A stretch of DNA of 64,000 bases from Liopterus haemorrhoidalis (taxonomy: Eukaryota; Arthropoda; Insecta; Coleoptera; Dytiscidae): the NCBI GenBank assembly GCA_963971575.1, contig OZ020618.1, positions 51,226,509 through 51,290,508 on the forward strand, in the 5' to 3' direction. The first letter of the stretch is position 1; each line of letters starts with the position of its first letter. The position numbers and the translations under genes are program-made. Positions 31,338 to 42,723 of this stretch are shown in pieces. Below the pieces are notes generated by a model, which ran no database searches, was not told where the DNA came from, and worked only from the letters and a program-made list of their open reading frames with translations.

Positions 31338-33055
31338 TTTATTTATTTATTTATTGGACTGGAACACACACAGGACAAGCCCAGTAAAGTGTTCTCTGTA
31401 TAATAATACACGTTATATGTTTAAATTATTACTAATTAAAGTACATAATCAAATAGTGAAAAAATACGAAATGTTTTAGATACATACAAGTAATGAGACA
31501 TGCAATTTATTGGACAACATAAAGTTTATCTTAGAATTTCAATGCACTTTCGGCGGAACAGAAGTTTGGCAAAATTGAAAATATCAATAGTCCCAAAGTT
31601 CATATTATAAGTAGATGCCAATCTGATGAGGGGTGAATTATGGAAGAAATTAGTATTAAAATTTGTTACGTGAAATAACGTTTGGTTGAGGGTCTGATAT
31701 GAGGGAACATGAAGACCAAAAAGTTGTAGCAGGTCACTGCTTTCAGTATGACTGTTAACAATCTTATAAAGAAAAAGCATGTCCGCTAGCACACGACGAT
31801 TTTTTAATGTTAAAATATTAAAAGTAGTACAGGCAGATTCATAATTTTCATAAGGGATGTCTGTTTTATAGCAAAGATATTTTAAAGCTTTAATCTGAAT
31901 TCTTTCAATTTTATTTACATACTTATCATACTGTGGGTTCCAAATAACGGATGCAAAATTTAGTAGACTATAAACATAGGCAAAGTAAAGATTTTTAATA
32001 GGAATTACCGATTTAAATTTTTTTGTGCTACGAATAATAAAACCCAGCATTCTCCAGGCTTTAGAAACTATATTTATTATATGAGCTTCAAATGATAATT
32101 TTGTGTCAATATACACCCCAAGATCCTTCACTACTTCAGTCCTATTTAATAAATTCCCATTTAACTTATAGTCAAATGTAAACTTATTAGTATTTCTAGA
32201 AAATGAGACAATTTGGCATTTACCATAATTCAAGAAAAGTTTATTTACATCGCAATATTTATGGAAATTATCAAGGTCATTTTGAAGCAATATTGCGTCA
32301 GAAATTGAAGTAATTTTAAAGAACATTTTCATGTCATCAGCAAATAATAGAAAATTAACATTTGAAATATAACTAGTGATGTCGTTTATGAAAAGCAGAA
32401 AAAGTAATGGTCCTAAATGAGACCCCTGAGGGACACCAGATGTAATTTTTACAAACCTTGACGTAAATTGATTGATTTTCACAGCTTGACTTCGGTTCTT
32501 AATGTAAGAGATAAACCATTTAAGTAAATCCCCATGAATACCCATTTTTAAGAGCTTATTTATTAGAAGATTATTCTACCTCGAACAAATCCGTGTTGCT
32601 GGGGAATTATGTAATTCTTGACGGAATTGTAGATATTATTAAAAATTAATGATAAATTTTTCCAAAAATACATAGTTTCGAAACTGGCCGATAATTTTTT
32701 ATTAAATTTCGATTACCTGATTTAAAAATTGAGCTGATATAGGCTCTTTACAAATGCTGGGAAATATGCCTTCAGAAATGGATTTATTATAGATAATAAG
32801 CAGAGGAGCTAATAATTGATCAGATAAAGATTTAATGAAATATGACGGAATATCATCAGGACCAGCTCCTTTGTTAGGATCGAGATCATTTAGAACAGTT
32901 TTTAGATTGTTTTCAGAAATATGCAGTGAAATAATGGAGAGGTTGATAAGTGCAAATTATCATTATTAATTATAATAGGTGAATATGGTTCAAAAACAGA
33001 GAAAAAAAAGTCGTTAAATGAGTTTACAACGGATTCCCCAGGCTGATTCTTTTTT
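31338..33055 (-). mobile_element. Jockey-type LINE, 5'-truncated
   Basis: Minus strand: 3' tail of (TAAA)n at 31338-31356, 3' UTR, a 339-codon RT frame (31526-32545), and further upstream RT sequence in broken frames to about 33055, including LKTVLNDLDPNKGAGPDDIP, SYFIKSLSDQLLAPLLIIYN and the PQQHGF-like block. The RT fingers region is thus present but frameshifted. The endonuclease domain is absent. A Tc1 remnant abuts on the right. Confidence 0.88.
31526..32545 (-). CDS. Reverse transcriptase palm and C-terminus (LINE ORF2 part)
   Basis: The longest open frame in the window. It begins MGIHGDLLKWFISYIKNRSQ, then SGVPQGSHLGPLLFLLFIND (RT motif 4), LLFADDMKMFF with the catalytic F-ADD, GKCQIVSFSRN, DLGVYIDTKLSFEAHI (thumb) and a C-terminal region with SLLNFASVIWNPQYDKYVNK. 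Length 339 residues against about 900 for a full Jockey ORF2. It would reverse-transcribe element RNA at a nicked target, but it lacks the endonuclease and the first RT motifs, so it is a relic despite being open. The first Met is internal to the original protein. Confidence 0.85.
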   Translation of the reverse strand: MGIHGDLLKWFISYIKNRSQAVKINQFTSRFVKITSGVPQGSHLGPLLFLLFINDITSYISNVNFLLFADDMKMFFKITSISDAILLQNDLDNFHKYCDVNKLFLNYGKCQIVSFSRNTNKFTFDYKLNGNLLNRTEVVKDLGVYIDTKLSFEAHIINIVSKAWRMLGFIIRSTKKFKSVIPIKNLYFAYVYSLLNFASVIWNPQYDKYVNKIERIQIKALKYLCYKTDIPYENYESACTTFNILTLKNRRVLADMLFLYKIVNSHTESSDLLQLFGLHVPSYQTLNQTLFHVTNFNTNFFHNSPLIRLASTYNMNFGTIDIFNFAKLLFRRKCIEILR

Positions 33056-33059
33056 AATA

Positions 33060-33792
33060 ATGGCGCGACAGCATTTAACTTTCCACGAGATGTATCGTGC
33101 GGTGGAGATTCTCCAAGCTGGCTTAAGGTTGATGTAGCCGAGCAGATAAGAGTTTCATCAGTCGGTTATGGAGGCGTTACACGGAAACAGGGAGTCCAGT
33201 CAAACAACATTCGGGACGTGGTCGCTGTATAACAGCAGGTCAAGACAGATTTTTGGTCTTAAATGCTAGAAGACAATCTACTATTACAGCACCCGAATTG
33301 GTAAGGGAATTACAGCGAGCGCATAACTTAACCGTTAGTCGCGATACTGTAAGAAATCGTCTCCACGAAGCCAATATTGTATCTCGCCAACCAATCAGAT
33401 ATCAACCCCTCTCTAGAGGCAATCACAGATCAAGATTAGACTGGTGTCACAATTTTCAATATTGGTGTGATAATGATTGGCCCACAGTTTTGTTTACTGA
33501 TGAGTCCAGATTTGGAATTCATTCAAATTCTCATAGAATAAGAGTATGGAGAAGGTCCGGTAATTTGGGACATTTGAGGCACGTCCAGGAAGTTCACAGT
33601 TACAGAGGTGGTACTGTTATGGCATGGGGTGGTAGAACTGATCTAATTTTTCCCAATGGATTTTTACCAGCACAACAATATTTGGATAATATTCTTCAAC
33701 CTATTGTTCGTCTATTTAGTGGTGCTGTTGGTGATCAGTTTCATCTTGCCCAGGATAATGCTTGGCCACATGTTGCGCTAATTAATAGCTAA
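33060..33792 (+). pseudogene. Tc1-like transposase, truncated
   Basis: The true start is probably ATG at 33060 (MARQHLTFHEMYRAVEILQA), followed by a stop and frame changes through the first HTH. The long open part (from 33253) reads TAPELVRELQRAHNLTVSRD, then NDWPTVLFTDESRFGIHSNS (first D), RVWRRSGN, GGTVMAWGG and FHLAQDNAWPHVA (second D). It ends after LINS, before the DLNPIEH block, so the third catalytic residue is missing. DD34E-type family. No TIRs were found. Confidence 0.85.
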
Positions 33793-35478
33793 ACTAAATT
33801 ATAATAAAATAAATAATAGCTAAAAATGCTAAAGCAAAAAACAAAAAAACAAAAAAATAATTCGTGTTCGTTTCAGATTGTTAATATTTTTTGTTGTTTG
33901 TGTTTACTAAAATTCATTCATGTTCCTTCCTTAAGTGTGTAGATGACCTTTAATATGTCCGAAGTAATATTCCATCTTTTATGTTTCACTCTTTCTAGCA
34001 TATGTAAACAGTTTTAGAATTCCTGTTCCATTAAAGCGGGTGTTGTCGTTGATCATGGATTTGCGTTGCCTGCACTTATGTTGATGGATTTCTGATGAAT
34101 TCATTCTTAACCCACGCATCTGCTTCCTCCCTTCTTTCGTCTCACCGCCCCTCCGTCAGTTTCGTTCTATATAAATTCTAATTTGCACTAGGTCGAGCCT
34201 CCTTACACCGTGGCTTTACACGATTAGTTTCTCAGAATAAATGGTTGTCTTAGGTGGAGGCATTTGTTAATATAATTAAATTAACATTAGGCTTATGATG
34301 CGCTATTAATATTATGTCGCAGAGAAATAATTTACGATTTAGAATTTCTAAAGGAAATTTATAATTTACATACCTATATATGAATTGTTATTAAAAAAAT
34401 ACTCGGGTATACGTTATAAAGATTTAGTAATACGGAATATATCTTTTTCTTCTTGGATTATTCAGTTACAAGTTTGGCGTTTTTAAATGCCGTCGATTTC
34501 TATCCTCCCAGTCTTCTTAAGATAGGTCTTTTTCAAACGTTGTTTATGTATAATTTTCAGTTCAGTGCTGGTTTTCCTCTTCTTCTACTATGAGTTCAAA
34601 AAGAAATAACATAGGTTTGGCTTTGGAAAATGAAAGTAATGTCAACAGCAAGCTTTGGAATTAATAAACCGTCATCACTGTTTTTGTTGTCATAAGTATT
34701 TATTGAAAATTCTATTAGGCTACAATTATAATGGTTTTTACAATAGAACACAATTTTTTTTTTTGATTAAATCATATTTTTGAAATGGTGTTCGAGAGAT
34801 CGGCGAATGGATTTACAGTGCGGTGTCATGTTTATAGAAATTTCGGCCACAATTTCCAGATATTGCTTTCCTCGAAGGAGATTTTTATAGCGCACTTAGA
34901 AAATTGTGGATTTATTCCGAGATACTGAGAGCATTACTCATAGAGATAGAACTGGAAGGTATAATGAACTGTCCCAATCGTTGGTAATTATTTAGAATTA
35001 TTTTAATTTCCAAGACAAATTGTTGAGTAATTTAAACAAACAATATATCTCTCTATTTAAATAAGATTTTAAAACGTTCAGAACTCATTACTTCTCTCCA
35101 AAATGCCAAAAGTTCGAACGAAGACAAATGATAGTAACATTATTCAAGAAGTTAAAAATAAACCCGAGTTAATTTAAGATATTTAAAAGGGGGTCTTTTA
35201 ATTAAATTATCTTTTACAAATGATGTAGAAAATAATTTATTTTCAAATATTAATACTTAGAAAAGTGCTCGAAACTTTGTTCTTCTGTCAGTAATTTTTA
35301 AACAAAAGAATTTAATTTTCTTCTTATTATTAAATTAACGATAAACAGTTTACAACAATCCATGTTGATTGTCATTTGATATGGGACCATTGCATTGCCC
35401 ATATATGTCTGAAATTGTACTATTTATCACCTAAGAAACCTACAAAAAACTGTTATAAGGGATGTTTTATTAATTATT
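33793..35478. other. Unassigned sequence
   Basis: About 1.7 kb without recognised elements. A somewhat GC-richer patch at 34040-34230 contains TCTATATAAATTC but no supported promoter or gene. Confidence 0.4.
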
Positions 35479-35787
35479 TATTTTGCGTTATTTCAGTCGC
35501 ACATAGCATACGCTCTTTTAGCATGGGGACACTCTGCCTCTGATGAAAAGGTTTTTAGACTACATAGGCGTGCAATTAGAGTGATGGGCAGTGCATCTTA
35601 TAGATCCGAGTGCTGGTTACTCTTTACAGAATTTAGAATCATGACACTACCATAACTGTTTACCTATCACTGTTTAGTATATGCCCATCAAAACTTAAAT
35701 TCTGTTGTCTCTTATGAAGACGTTCACAACTACAACACTCGTAATAAATCAAATATACACCCCAATTTTACAAGAATATATAAATAA
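35479..35787 (+). pseudogene. LINE RT C-terminal fragment
   Basis: Frame YFALFQSHIAYALLAWGHSA, then VFRLHRRAIRVMGSASYRSE, a TAA stop after MTLP, then LFTYHCLVYAHQNLN and DVHNYNTRNKSNIHPNF to a final stop. The SH-AYGILAWG, R-ALR and (H)NTRNK blocks are the end of a Jockey/CR1-type RT. The same blocks end the LINE at 63095-64000. Confidence 0.85.
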
Positions 35788-36010
35788 AGATATAGTATTA
35801 ACTATTACTCTATTATTATTTATTTACTAGTACAGCACGTAGCATTATTAACAATAATATAAAACAAAACAAGAAAATAAAAAAAAATTAAATAAAAAAT
35901 AAAACATAAAGGAACAAATATCACAGTATTGTTTACAAATATATATTATATACTATAAAGTATATGAATTTGTTATCAGTTTCTACCAAAGAATTAAGTT
36001 CAGTACAATT

Positions 36011-36217
36011 TAAAAAAATCAGCTGTGGCCACCACAGGACCAACCGCAAAGTACTTCTATAAAATACATTCTAGTAGCAGAGTAGAAATAACTTGGCCTA
36101 ATATTTTCTAACAGAGATATTATTTATCATGACCATGGAAACGTTACATGTAAGTATGAAAAAATAGATACTTGGAAAAAATTCCGAAAAATGTTTCAAA
36201 AATTTTCCGTTTAATGT
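36011..36217 (+). repeat. T1 dispersed repeat, 5' part only
   Basis: AATCAGCTGTGGCCACCACA to TTCCGTTTAATG, with ATTCTAGTAGCAGAGTAGAA and CATGACCATGGAAACGTTAC. It stops before the microsatellite module. Confidence 0.85.
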
Positions 36218-36283
36218 CAAGACATTATTTGAAACTACGTTAAATAGTAATGGGTATGAGACGCAGCCTTGTTTGACCCCTGA
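36218..36283 (-). pseudogene. RT motif fragment (RTE-like)
   Basis: 22 codons on the minus strand: SGVKQGCVSYPLLFNVVSNN then VL. G(V)KQGC(V)-PLLFN is RT motif 4 of RTE/CRE-like LINEs and differs from the PQGS form of the Jockey elements here, so it is a different lineage. Confidence 0.7.
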
Positions 36284-36299
36284 AAGTAACTAAATGCTT

Positions 36300-37144
36300 T
36301 AGATTACGTGTCCTCTGCATAGTATCTTGTAATTTAAAATAATATTGACGAATTATACGTCATTTATTTTTGGTAGAAGAAGAACCTGAAACAATGTAAG
36401 TCAAACTGTAAATTTTAATTTTAAAGCCAAAGTTCAGTGTTCTACTGACCTCTGTTAGCAAAGCTTTGAACTACTTTTAACGGTATCTTTTTTTAATCTA
36501 ACTTTTCTGCAATCTACGCATTATAGCTGATGAATTATAAAACATTTTTTTCTTTGATGCGGATCTCTATATAACAGTACATCAGGTACATACATTTTAC
36601 ATAGCCTCTGTGGCTTATTCGTTCACCGAATGTGCTTCAATCGGCGAACAAAATTAATGACATTATATATTATTCAAAGCCGCTACCTTTTTCCCACTAC
36701 GCAAACTATTGAACGTAAAAAATTACCCAACAAAGTTTTCACTGTGATATGGATATGGAGCATGTTTTATGAACCTAACTAATCAAAATTAATTGGAAAC
36801 TTCGAATACAAAAAATACTGCTTTTTTAATTAGAATTATTAATTTGTAAAAAGAATTATTGATATCACACGCTTTTTTTTCACATTTTGCCAATATTTTT
36901 TATCATCTAATTCCCAGAGACCTTGGTGTAATATCTGAAAAAAATTTGGGTAGACACACTCTGTATAGTTCACTGCAGTATATTTTTGTGCGGCTTGTTC
37001 TATAGAACTGGAGTTTCCAACTACCAGTTATTATAGGGTATACCAGGTAACAACTTTTACCCAGGAACATAGAAGAACAACATTGAAAATTATAGTTTTT
37101 ACGATTGCTTTTCCTCATACACACATCTAAAAAGTCCATGGATA
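36300..37144. other. Unassigned AT-rich sequence
   Basis: No feature recognised. Upstream parts of the RTE fragment could be hidden here but no blocks are readable. Confidence 0.4.
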
Positions 37145-37492
37145 TAAAAAAATGAGCTGTAGCCACCACGGGACCGACCGCCATCACAAAGTACTTGATA
37201 AATTTTTACTGCTTTATCAAAAAATGTCTCAAATAAAATTTGTTAGTTATTGCTTTTATAGCAACTTTTGTTAAATAAATTTTTTTGATCTCTGTTGTGA
37301 AATATTCGCAAAAATCTTAAAACCAACACGAGTAAACTCCCATTTCTAGTAATCCGATTTTTACCAAAAGTTGACCAACCCGTTCCATTGATGTCAAAAG
37401 CTGAAATATGAAGTTTCATATAAATACTTTAAGCCGAATTTGCTCTTCACGTGTACAAAGACCGGCAGAGAGACAGATGAACGGACGGATCT
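37145..37492 (+). repeat. T1 dispersed repeat, internally deleted
   Basis: GAGCTGTAGCCACCACGGGA, then directly TTTTACTGCTTTATCAAAAA, CACGAGTAAACTCCCATTTC and a short ACAG-like array. The tail GGCGGTCGGT is missing. Confidence 0.8.
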
Positions 37493-37799
37493 GTGTCATT
37501 AAAACAACTCAATAACTAAAAATTTTAGAAAACTATCTACATTCGATAACGTACAACGTATTAAATCTAAGGCTCTGAATGGCTCGTCACCTTGCCATGT
37601 GACAAACTTGTAGTGACAATCAACAGTGCACAAGCTATAGTCTATAAGCTACTAATTTAAAAGCTCAGAACACAGGTTAATAACGAATAAAAATAGTTTT
37701 TAAAAATTGGTGATTTTGATGTGAGCATAGAACCAGTGGCGGATTTAGGTCAGTTAAGGCCCCGGGCGCAGTAAAAATATTGGGCCCTCAATTAGAAGT

Positions 37800-39118
37800 G
37801 GCGAAGAGAAACCTTCTCTAGACTTGCCCTCCGATTAAAAAAAAAAATTAAATTAAAAAAAAAAAGATTTAGGTAAATCTTCAAAATTAAATTATGTCTT
37901 ATACAATTTTTTTTCAAAGCTTGGTTTAATAGTTATGAATTTTTTAAAATTTCAAAGTTTAATAACTTCCGTTTCCGGTTTCGGATTTTTATAAAAAACA
38001 ATAGGGTTCTTCCCAATTAATAGGAAAATTTTTTAGCACCAGAACGAACTCTTTAAGTTGAACCGTTTTTGAGTTATCGTGTATAAACACACACAGATAC
38101 ACACACACACACACAGACACACACACACAAACACACACACAAACACACACACACACACACAGACATACACAAACACACACATACGGACGGCACTTCTAAA
38201 ATAGATTTTTTGGATTCCCTGGACCATGAAACGGACCACGTTTCATGGTCCAGGGAAAATCTCGACATTGAAAATTTTCGCGATTACAATACTTGCCCCT
38301 TATATATTAAGCACAGAACACAATATATTAAGAACGGACACTGGCAGCAAAAAAAAATAGTACGTTCCCTCTAGGAATATACCAATGAACTAAACAACAA
38401 CAACCGCCAAATTTAAATTTTACTATCTGATTTACGTTCATAATTACCATTATTATTGTATTAAATATATTTTATTATTTATATTATCAAAAGTTTTACA
38501 ATTAAAAAAGAAATACATATATATTTAATAATCCATATACATTAATATAACATATAAATAAGGAATTTAAATAAATAAATCTAAATAAAAGGTGTAAGCT
38601 ATTTATTTTTGAAACACAAAATTATACACAACATTAAATATTATTTTAAACACAACATTATAATTACTAATTACAAACACTGTATTAATAAAATTGGAGG
38701 CTATACCTGTTTTTTGTTTTTTCGGTCTCATATTTGGTTTCTACACATTTCAGATCATTATAAGACAATATCCGCAAAAAATCAATTTTTGTCCGTCTTC
38801 CCGAGATGTACAATGTATGTATCAAATACAGTATAAGATGACCAAAATTGGAAATAAAACTCTATTATTTGAACCATGTATTTGAAAATTAACAAGCTTA
38901 AATACGTATTACTTCAACACCAACTGTCATGTGTTTGACAGCTAATGGCGGCTGATCGAAAGCTAGAACACGAAGTTTCTGATCTTTTGAAGTCGGGTGT
39001 ATTCGTAATTTATTTTGCACTATGTCACCATCTACCAATATACCAGAAAACTAAAACTCGAGCCAAGGTCATTACATACCAGTGGCACCTGGGTGATATT
39101 AAGGTCGGGCTAGTAAAA
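37800..39118 (+). repeat. T2 dispersed repeat, interrupted
   Basis: Homologous to 17735-18440: GTGGCGAAGAGAAACC, TAGACTTGCCCTCC, AACAATAGGGTTCTTCCC, an (AC)n array at 38088-38180, GATTCCCTGGACCATGAAAC, and after an interruption (38314-39095) the tail ATTAAGGTCGGGCTAGTAAA. It lacks the T1-like core found in the other copy. The words GGACCATGAAACG and CGTTTCATGGTCC at 38219-38248 form a local inverted duplication. Confidence 0.75.
38314..39095. mobile_element. Insertion of unknown class inside T2
   Basis: Breaks T2 between CCTTATATATTAA and ATATTAAGGTCGGG, so ATATTAA may be a target duplication. Interior is AT-rich; a 62-codon frame from an ATG at 38945 (MAADRKLEHEVSDLL) is not recognised. Confidence 0.55.
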
Positions 39119-39184
39119 AGGCTAGTAAGGTAAAAAAGCTAGTAATAAGGTCTTTAAATCCGCCTCTGCATAGAACATATATAT

Positions 39185-39290
39185 TCCTAGACATCCAGTA
39201 TTATGTTGGCTTCTTACACTTATTAAATACCAACAAAATCCTGAAATGTATGAAAATTCACACTTCACATCAATTTTTTGAATAGTTATA
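39185..39290 (+). repeat. R4 short repeat
   Basis: CATCCAGTATTATGTTGGCT, CTTACACTTATTAAATACC, AATCCTGAAATGTATG and CACACTTCACATCAATTTTT. It is the uninterrupted counterpart of 43065-44985. Confidence 0.8.
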
Positions 39291-40077
39291 AAACCATTTC
39301 TTCAGCAATGACGCACTACAGCAATCAAATATAAAATCAGTTAAAAATACTTTAGTTATATCTGGCGCTGCCACCAAAAAACCATTAACTGCATACTATC
39401 TAAAAATCATTTTATTGCGCAGGAAACACAATATTGAGTTAGATTAGGTCATGGTAGAAGTATTCGGACCCTGCTAAGTGCTACGTATTGAATGAAACTT
39501 AAACATCAATCTTAACTCGATAGCAAAAGGGAAACATAGATTCTTTTTCCTTGCATTGTAATCTCAAAGGTGTTTTTGTAAAGTCTGCAATGAATCAATC
39601 ACTTTTAAAATAAAATTAAAAGTAAATTTCTTTAAAATTTCCAATTTAAAACATATTAGCGAATTGAACAGATAGCCATCGGTTGTTAAATACACTGTTT
39701 TAACAACGGTTGTTTATGTTAATTTAAATGTATATTGAAAACAATCAACGCATGCACATACACGCCCCAGGGGAGTAAATTACAACTATCTAACGCTCTG
39801 TGCAATACACGCTATGTTTCTGCACTTTAAAGCATATAGATACGCGCTCCGTCAAATTAGATTCGTTATTAAAAAGCCCTTCTATTAACATTTAACATGA
39901 TATAATTAAGTTTATACGTGAAAATTAATTACAAAAGAATTTTAGAAAGATAGAGGACGATCAAGAAAAACGTAGAAAGATGAACTCAAGGAGTTTAGGC
40001 ATGAAGAGGGTTGAAATGAATGAATTTTGAAGTACAAATATTTAATAAGTGAACAGTTTTAATCTGAGCTTCGTTAC
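39291..40077. other. Unassigned sequence
   Basis: No feature recognised apart from GGCGCTGCCACCAAAAA near 39363, which recurs loosely at 25808 and 45250. Confidence 0.4.
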
Positions 40078-40583
40078 ATTAAAAAAATCAGCTGTGGCCA
40101 CAACAGGACCGACCGCCATCATAAAGTACTTGTATAAAATACATTCTAGCAGCAGAGTAGAAATAACTTGGCATAATATTTTCTAACAGGGATATTATTT
40201 ATCATGACCATGGAAACGTTACATATAAGTATGAAAAAATTGAGACTTGGATAAAATTTGGAAAAATTTTACAAACATTATTCGAAATTTTTCGTTTTAT
40301 CAAAAAAGTCTCAAATAAAAGTTATTAGTTATAGCATTTATAACAACTTTTGTTATATAAATTTTTTCGAAATATTTTTCTGTTGCTAAATATTCGCAAA
40401 AATCTTAAAATCGACACGAGTAAACTCCCATTTATAGTCAACCGATTTTTACCAAAAGTTGATCAACTTGTGCCATTGATGTCAAATGCTTAAATATGTA
40501 GTTTCATAAATATCTTTTTAGCCAAATTTGCTCTGCACGTGTACACAAACAGACGGATGGACAGAAGGACAGACGGACAGACG

Positions 40584-40614
<31 letters not shown>

Positions 40615-40738
40615 CGACAGACATCATGCTAAAAATAGTCAAAACGTTATGTAGGAACCTCAATTCGTGGAGATCCATCGAAATCTCGAAATGTCAAAAT
40701 CGGTTGATCACCTTATATATGTTAACGGTCGGTAAATA
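40078..40738 (+). repeat. T1 dispersed repeat, reference full-length copy
   Basis: About 660 bp. Order: ATCAGCTGTGGCCACAACAG, ACCGACCGCC, CATTCTAGCAGCAGAGTAGA, CATGACCATGGAAACGTTAC, TCGTTTTATCAAAAAAGTC, GACACGAGTAAACTCCCATT, TTGCTCTGCACGTGTACAC, a (ACAG/ACGG)n array at 40546-40620, CATCATGCTAAAAATAGTCA, GGAGATCCATCGAAATCTCG and the tail ACGGTCGGTAAAT. ACCGACCGCC near the start is inverted as GGCGGTCGGT at the end of most copies. The array varies in length between copies. Confidence 0.9.
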
Positions 40739-40889
40739 TATTATTTTTTAAATATTTTTAATTCCAAAAAAATACGCGCTCTATCTTAGCTATAAATACA
40801 AAAAATCCCTAATATTACTTGCCACAATTTAATCATGAATTAAAAAATAATAAAATTTTCAAAAACACAGAAACTTCCATATATTTCTA

Positions 40890-41320
40890 AAACACAATCT
40901 AATAGAAAATTCCTCTCGTACGTTTCCGGTTCAGATCAATATGCATTACCTATAATTTTTTCAGATTTTTGGTTTAACCCTTTTTGATAAAAGGGTGCGG
41001 GACATTTTTTAGCTAAATTCGTGTTAAAAGAAACTATCTATCGTTCCGTAATCTACGTCTTAAGAGCTTTCTTTTGATACCACACAGTAAATTTTAAAAA
41101 AACATTTTTTTTTTATCAACGACACAAAACAAATCCACATTTTTAGAAAAATTTATCTGATCAAAAATTCCTGTTGAACTATTTCGGTTCCTATCAATGT
41201 TCATTGCAGATTTTTTTTTTTTTAGATTTTTAAATCAATTATTTTGGGAGATAGGGTGGGGGACAAAAGTTTTTTTGACACATTTTTGGCAGAAATCCAA
41301 TAAAAAAAGTGATTTTTATT
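40890..41320 (+). repeat. T3-like repeat, two tandem diverged units
   Basis: Unit one (about 40890-41090) and unit two (about 41110-41310) both follow the order of the complement of 8560-8840: ATTCCTGTTG, CGGTTC, poly-T, GGGT-GGGGACA, GAAATC. Together with the reverse copies they show T3 in both orientations. Confidence 0.6.
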
Positions 41321-41408
41321 TTTTTGCATTTTTTTAAATTTTGATAAATAAAATAATAAAGTTATTTTTCTATTTTTTATTTTTTCAAAATATTTTTAAA
41401 AATAACGT

Positions 41409-41555
41409 AAACTGATACTGCAAGATCGTCATGTGACTTATCGTGAGATTGAGGTATCCTTGGGCATTAGTGGGACCAGAATACATTCACTATTGCATGA
41501 ACATTTGGCCGTCAAAGAGATTGTTGGCGTTGGTGGGATCCAACGGCAAATTTAA
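41409..41555 (+). pseudogene. Mariner-type helix-turn-helix fragment
   Basis: 49-codon frame: KLILQDRHVTYREIEVSLGI then SGTRIHSLLHEHLAVKEIVG, ending in a stop. TY-EI---LGI---IHSILHEHL is the second HTH of mariner-like transposases. It ends where the WVPH motif would be. It lies next to an unrelated Tc1 fragment. Confidence 0.75.
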
Positions 41556-41611
41556 AGGAATAGATTAATATATATATTTTTAATTTTATTATTTTGTAGC
41601 CTATATCTAGA

Positions 41612-42071
41612 TTGCGTTGAATGATCCACTAAAATGGAAAGATTGTATCGACGGCAAGGAGAACAAAATGCACTTTTTAATTTTGCTACTACTGTATCTT
41701 TTGGTGGAGGTTCAATTATGGTGTGGAGTGGAATATCTTTGAGAGCTCGCACAGAGGTAGTGGTGATTGATGGCGGAGCATTAACTGCAGATAGGTACAT
41801 CAGAGATATTCTTCAAGACCACGTTGTACCTTTTGCCCCATATATTGGAGAAAATTTCACCCTAATGTAGGATAATGCGCGCCCACACGTCGCCCATTGT
41901 GTAACAGTCTTTTTAAATCAAGTGGGTATAACAACGAGTTGGCCACTGTGCTCTCTTGACCTCAACCCGATTGAACATTATTCCAAAAAACATCGTACTA
42001 GAAGATTACTTGAGAGATATCAACAATACACTACAGGGAAAATAATTAGATTTTTATGTCTGTTCCTTTAA
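41612..42071 (+). pseudogene. Tc1-like transposase fragment with one nonsense codon
   Basis: Frame: MERLYRRQGEQNALF, then VSFGGGSIMVWSGISLRART, ADRYIRDILQDHVVPFAPYI, ENFTLM, a TAG at 41868-41870, then DNARPHVAHCVTVF (second catalytic D) and SLDLNPIEH (third residue, E). The TAG replaces the usual codon just before DNARPH. The region with the first D is missing. Different lineage from the Tc1 at 33060. Confidence 0.85.
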
Positions 42072-42722
42072 ATTTGCCGGTGTGTGTGTATAGTGTAACT
42101 TGAAAAATAGTTATTAACTGCCGTGCCTCTTGCAAAATAAATGAAAAAAGAATGTTTGATACCATTAGAGTGTGATAAGTATTGTCTCAGCCTGTATATT
42201 AAAATATCCTTGAAGTGTAGCCTTAAGGCGATCTGATGTCATATTAATTAATATATGCATAGCCTGTTAAATAAATAAATAGGGTAACAAATAAAGGAGA
42301 TGCATAATAAAGAAGGTAATCTTATATATATGCTTTTATTACCTGACATTTCCAGTCTTATAATCCTGCTTCCTTTATTCCATGTAATCCTTATTCCAGA
42401 TAAGAACTTCGCTAACGATAACTAACATCTTGGCAACAAACAAAAAGTCTCTATTTAGTTTTTGCTCTTAGTAATTTATTTTTGCACTCGTGACTTTATA
42501 ATATTAAGTATAAAGTAGAATAAGAACAAGAAGAAAACACGAAGAGATTTTGTTTAATTAGAATTAATTGGGGTCTACATTTTTCATGAAACTTCGTGTA
42601 CAATGATGTATGAATTTTTAAATGAGATATGTGTGGAGTTAATAAAAGAACCACGGCAGTACAAATATAAAATAAACTTTGTTTAGCAAACTGTCAAATT
42701 GTTAAATATTTATTCTATTAAT
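42072..42722. other. Unassigned sequence
   Basis: No feature recognised. Confidence 0.4.
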
Positions 42723-42723
42723 G

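Larger units (their letters stand above)
37734..39168. mobile_element. hAT-type element with perfect 8-bp duplication
   Basis: Ends CAGTGGCGGATTTA and CAGAGGCGGATTTA (inward), with CATAGAAC at 37726-37733 and again at 39169-39176. The 8-bp duplication and CAG...CTG ends indicate hAT. The 1435-bp interior is mostly a T2 repeat that itself holds a roughly 780-bp insertion. No transposase is readable, so it is a non-autonomous carrier. Confidence 0.88.

Noticed and set aside
37989..38268. Cysteine/valine repeat proteins (VCVCVC) on the minus strand
   Set aside because: Translation of an (AC)n microsatellite inside the T2 repeat, open in three frames at once.
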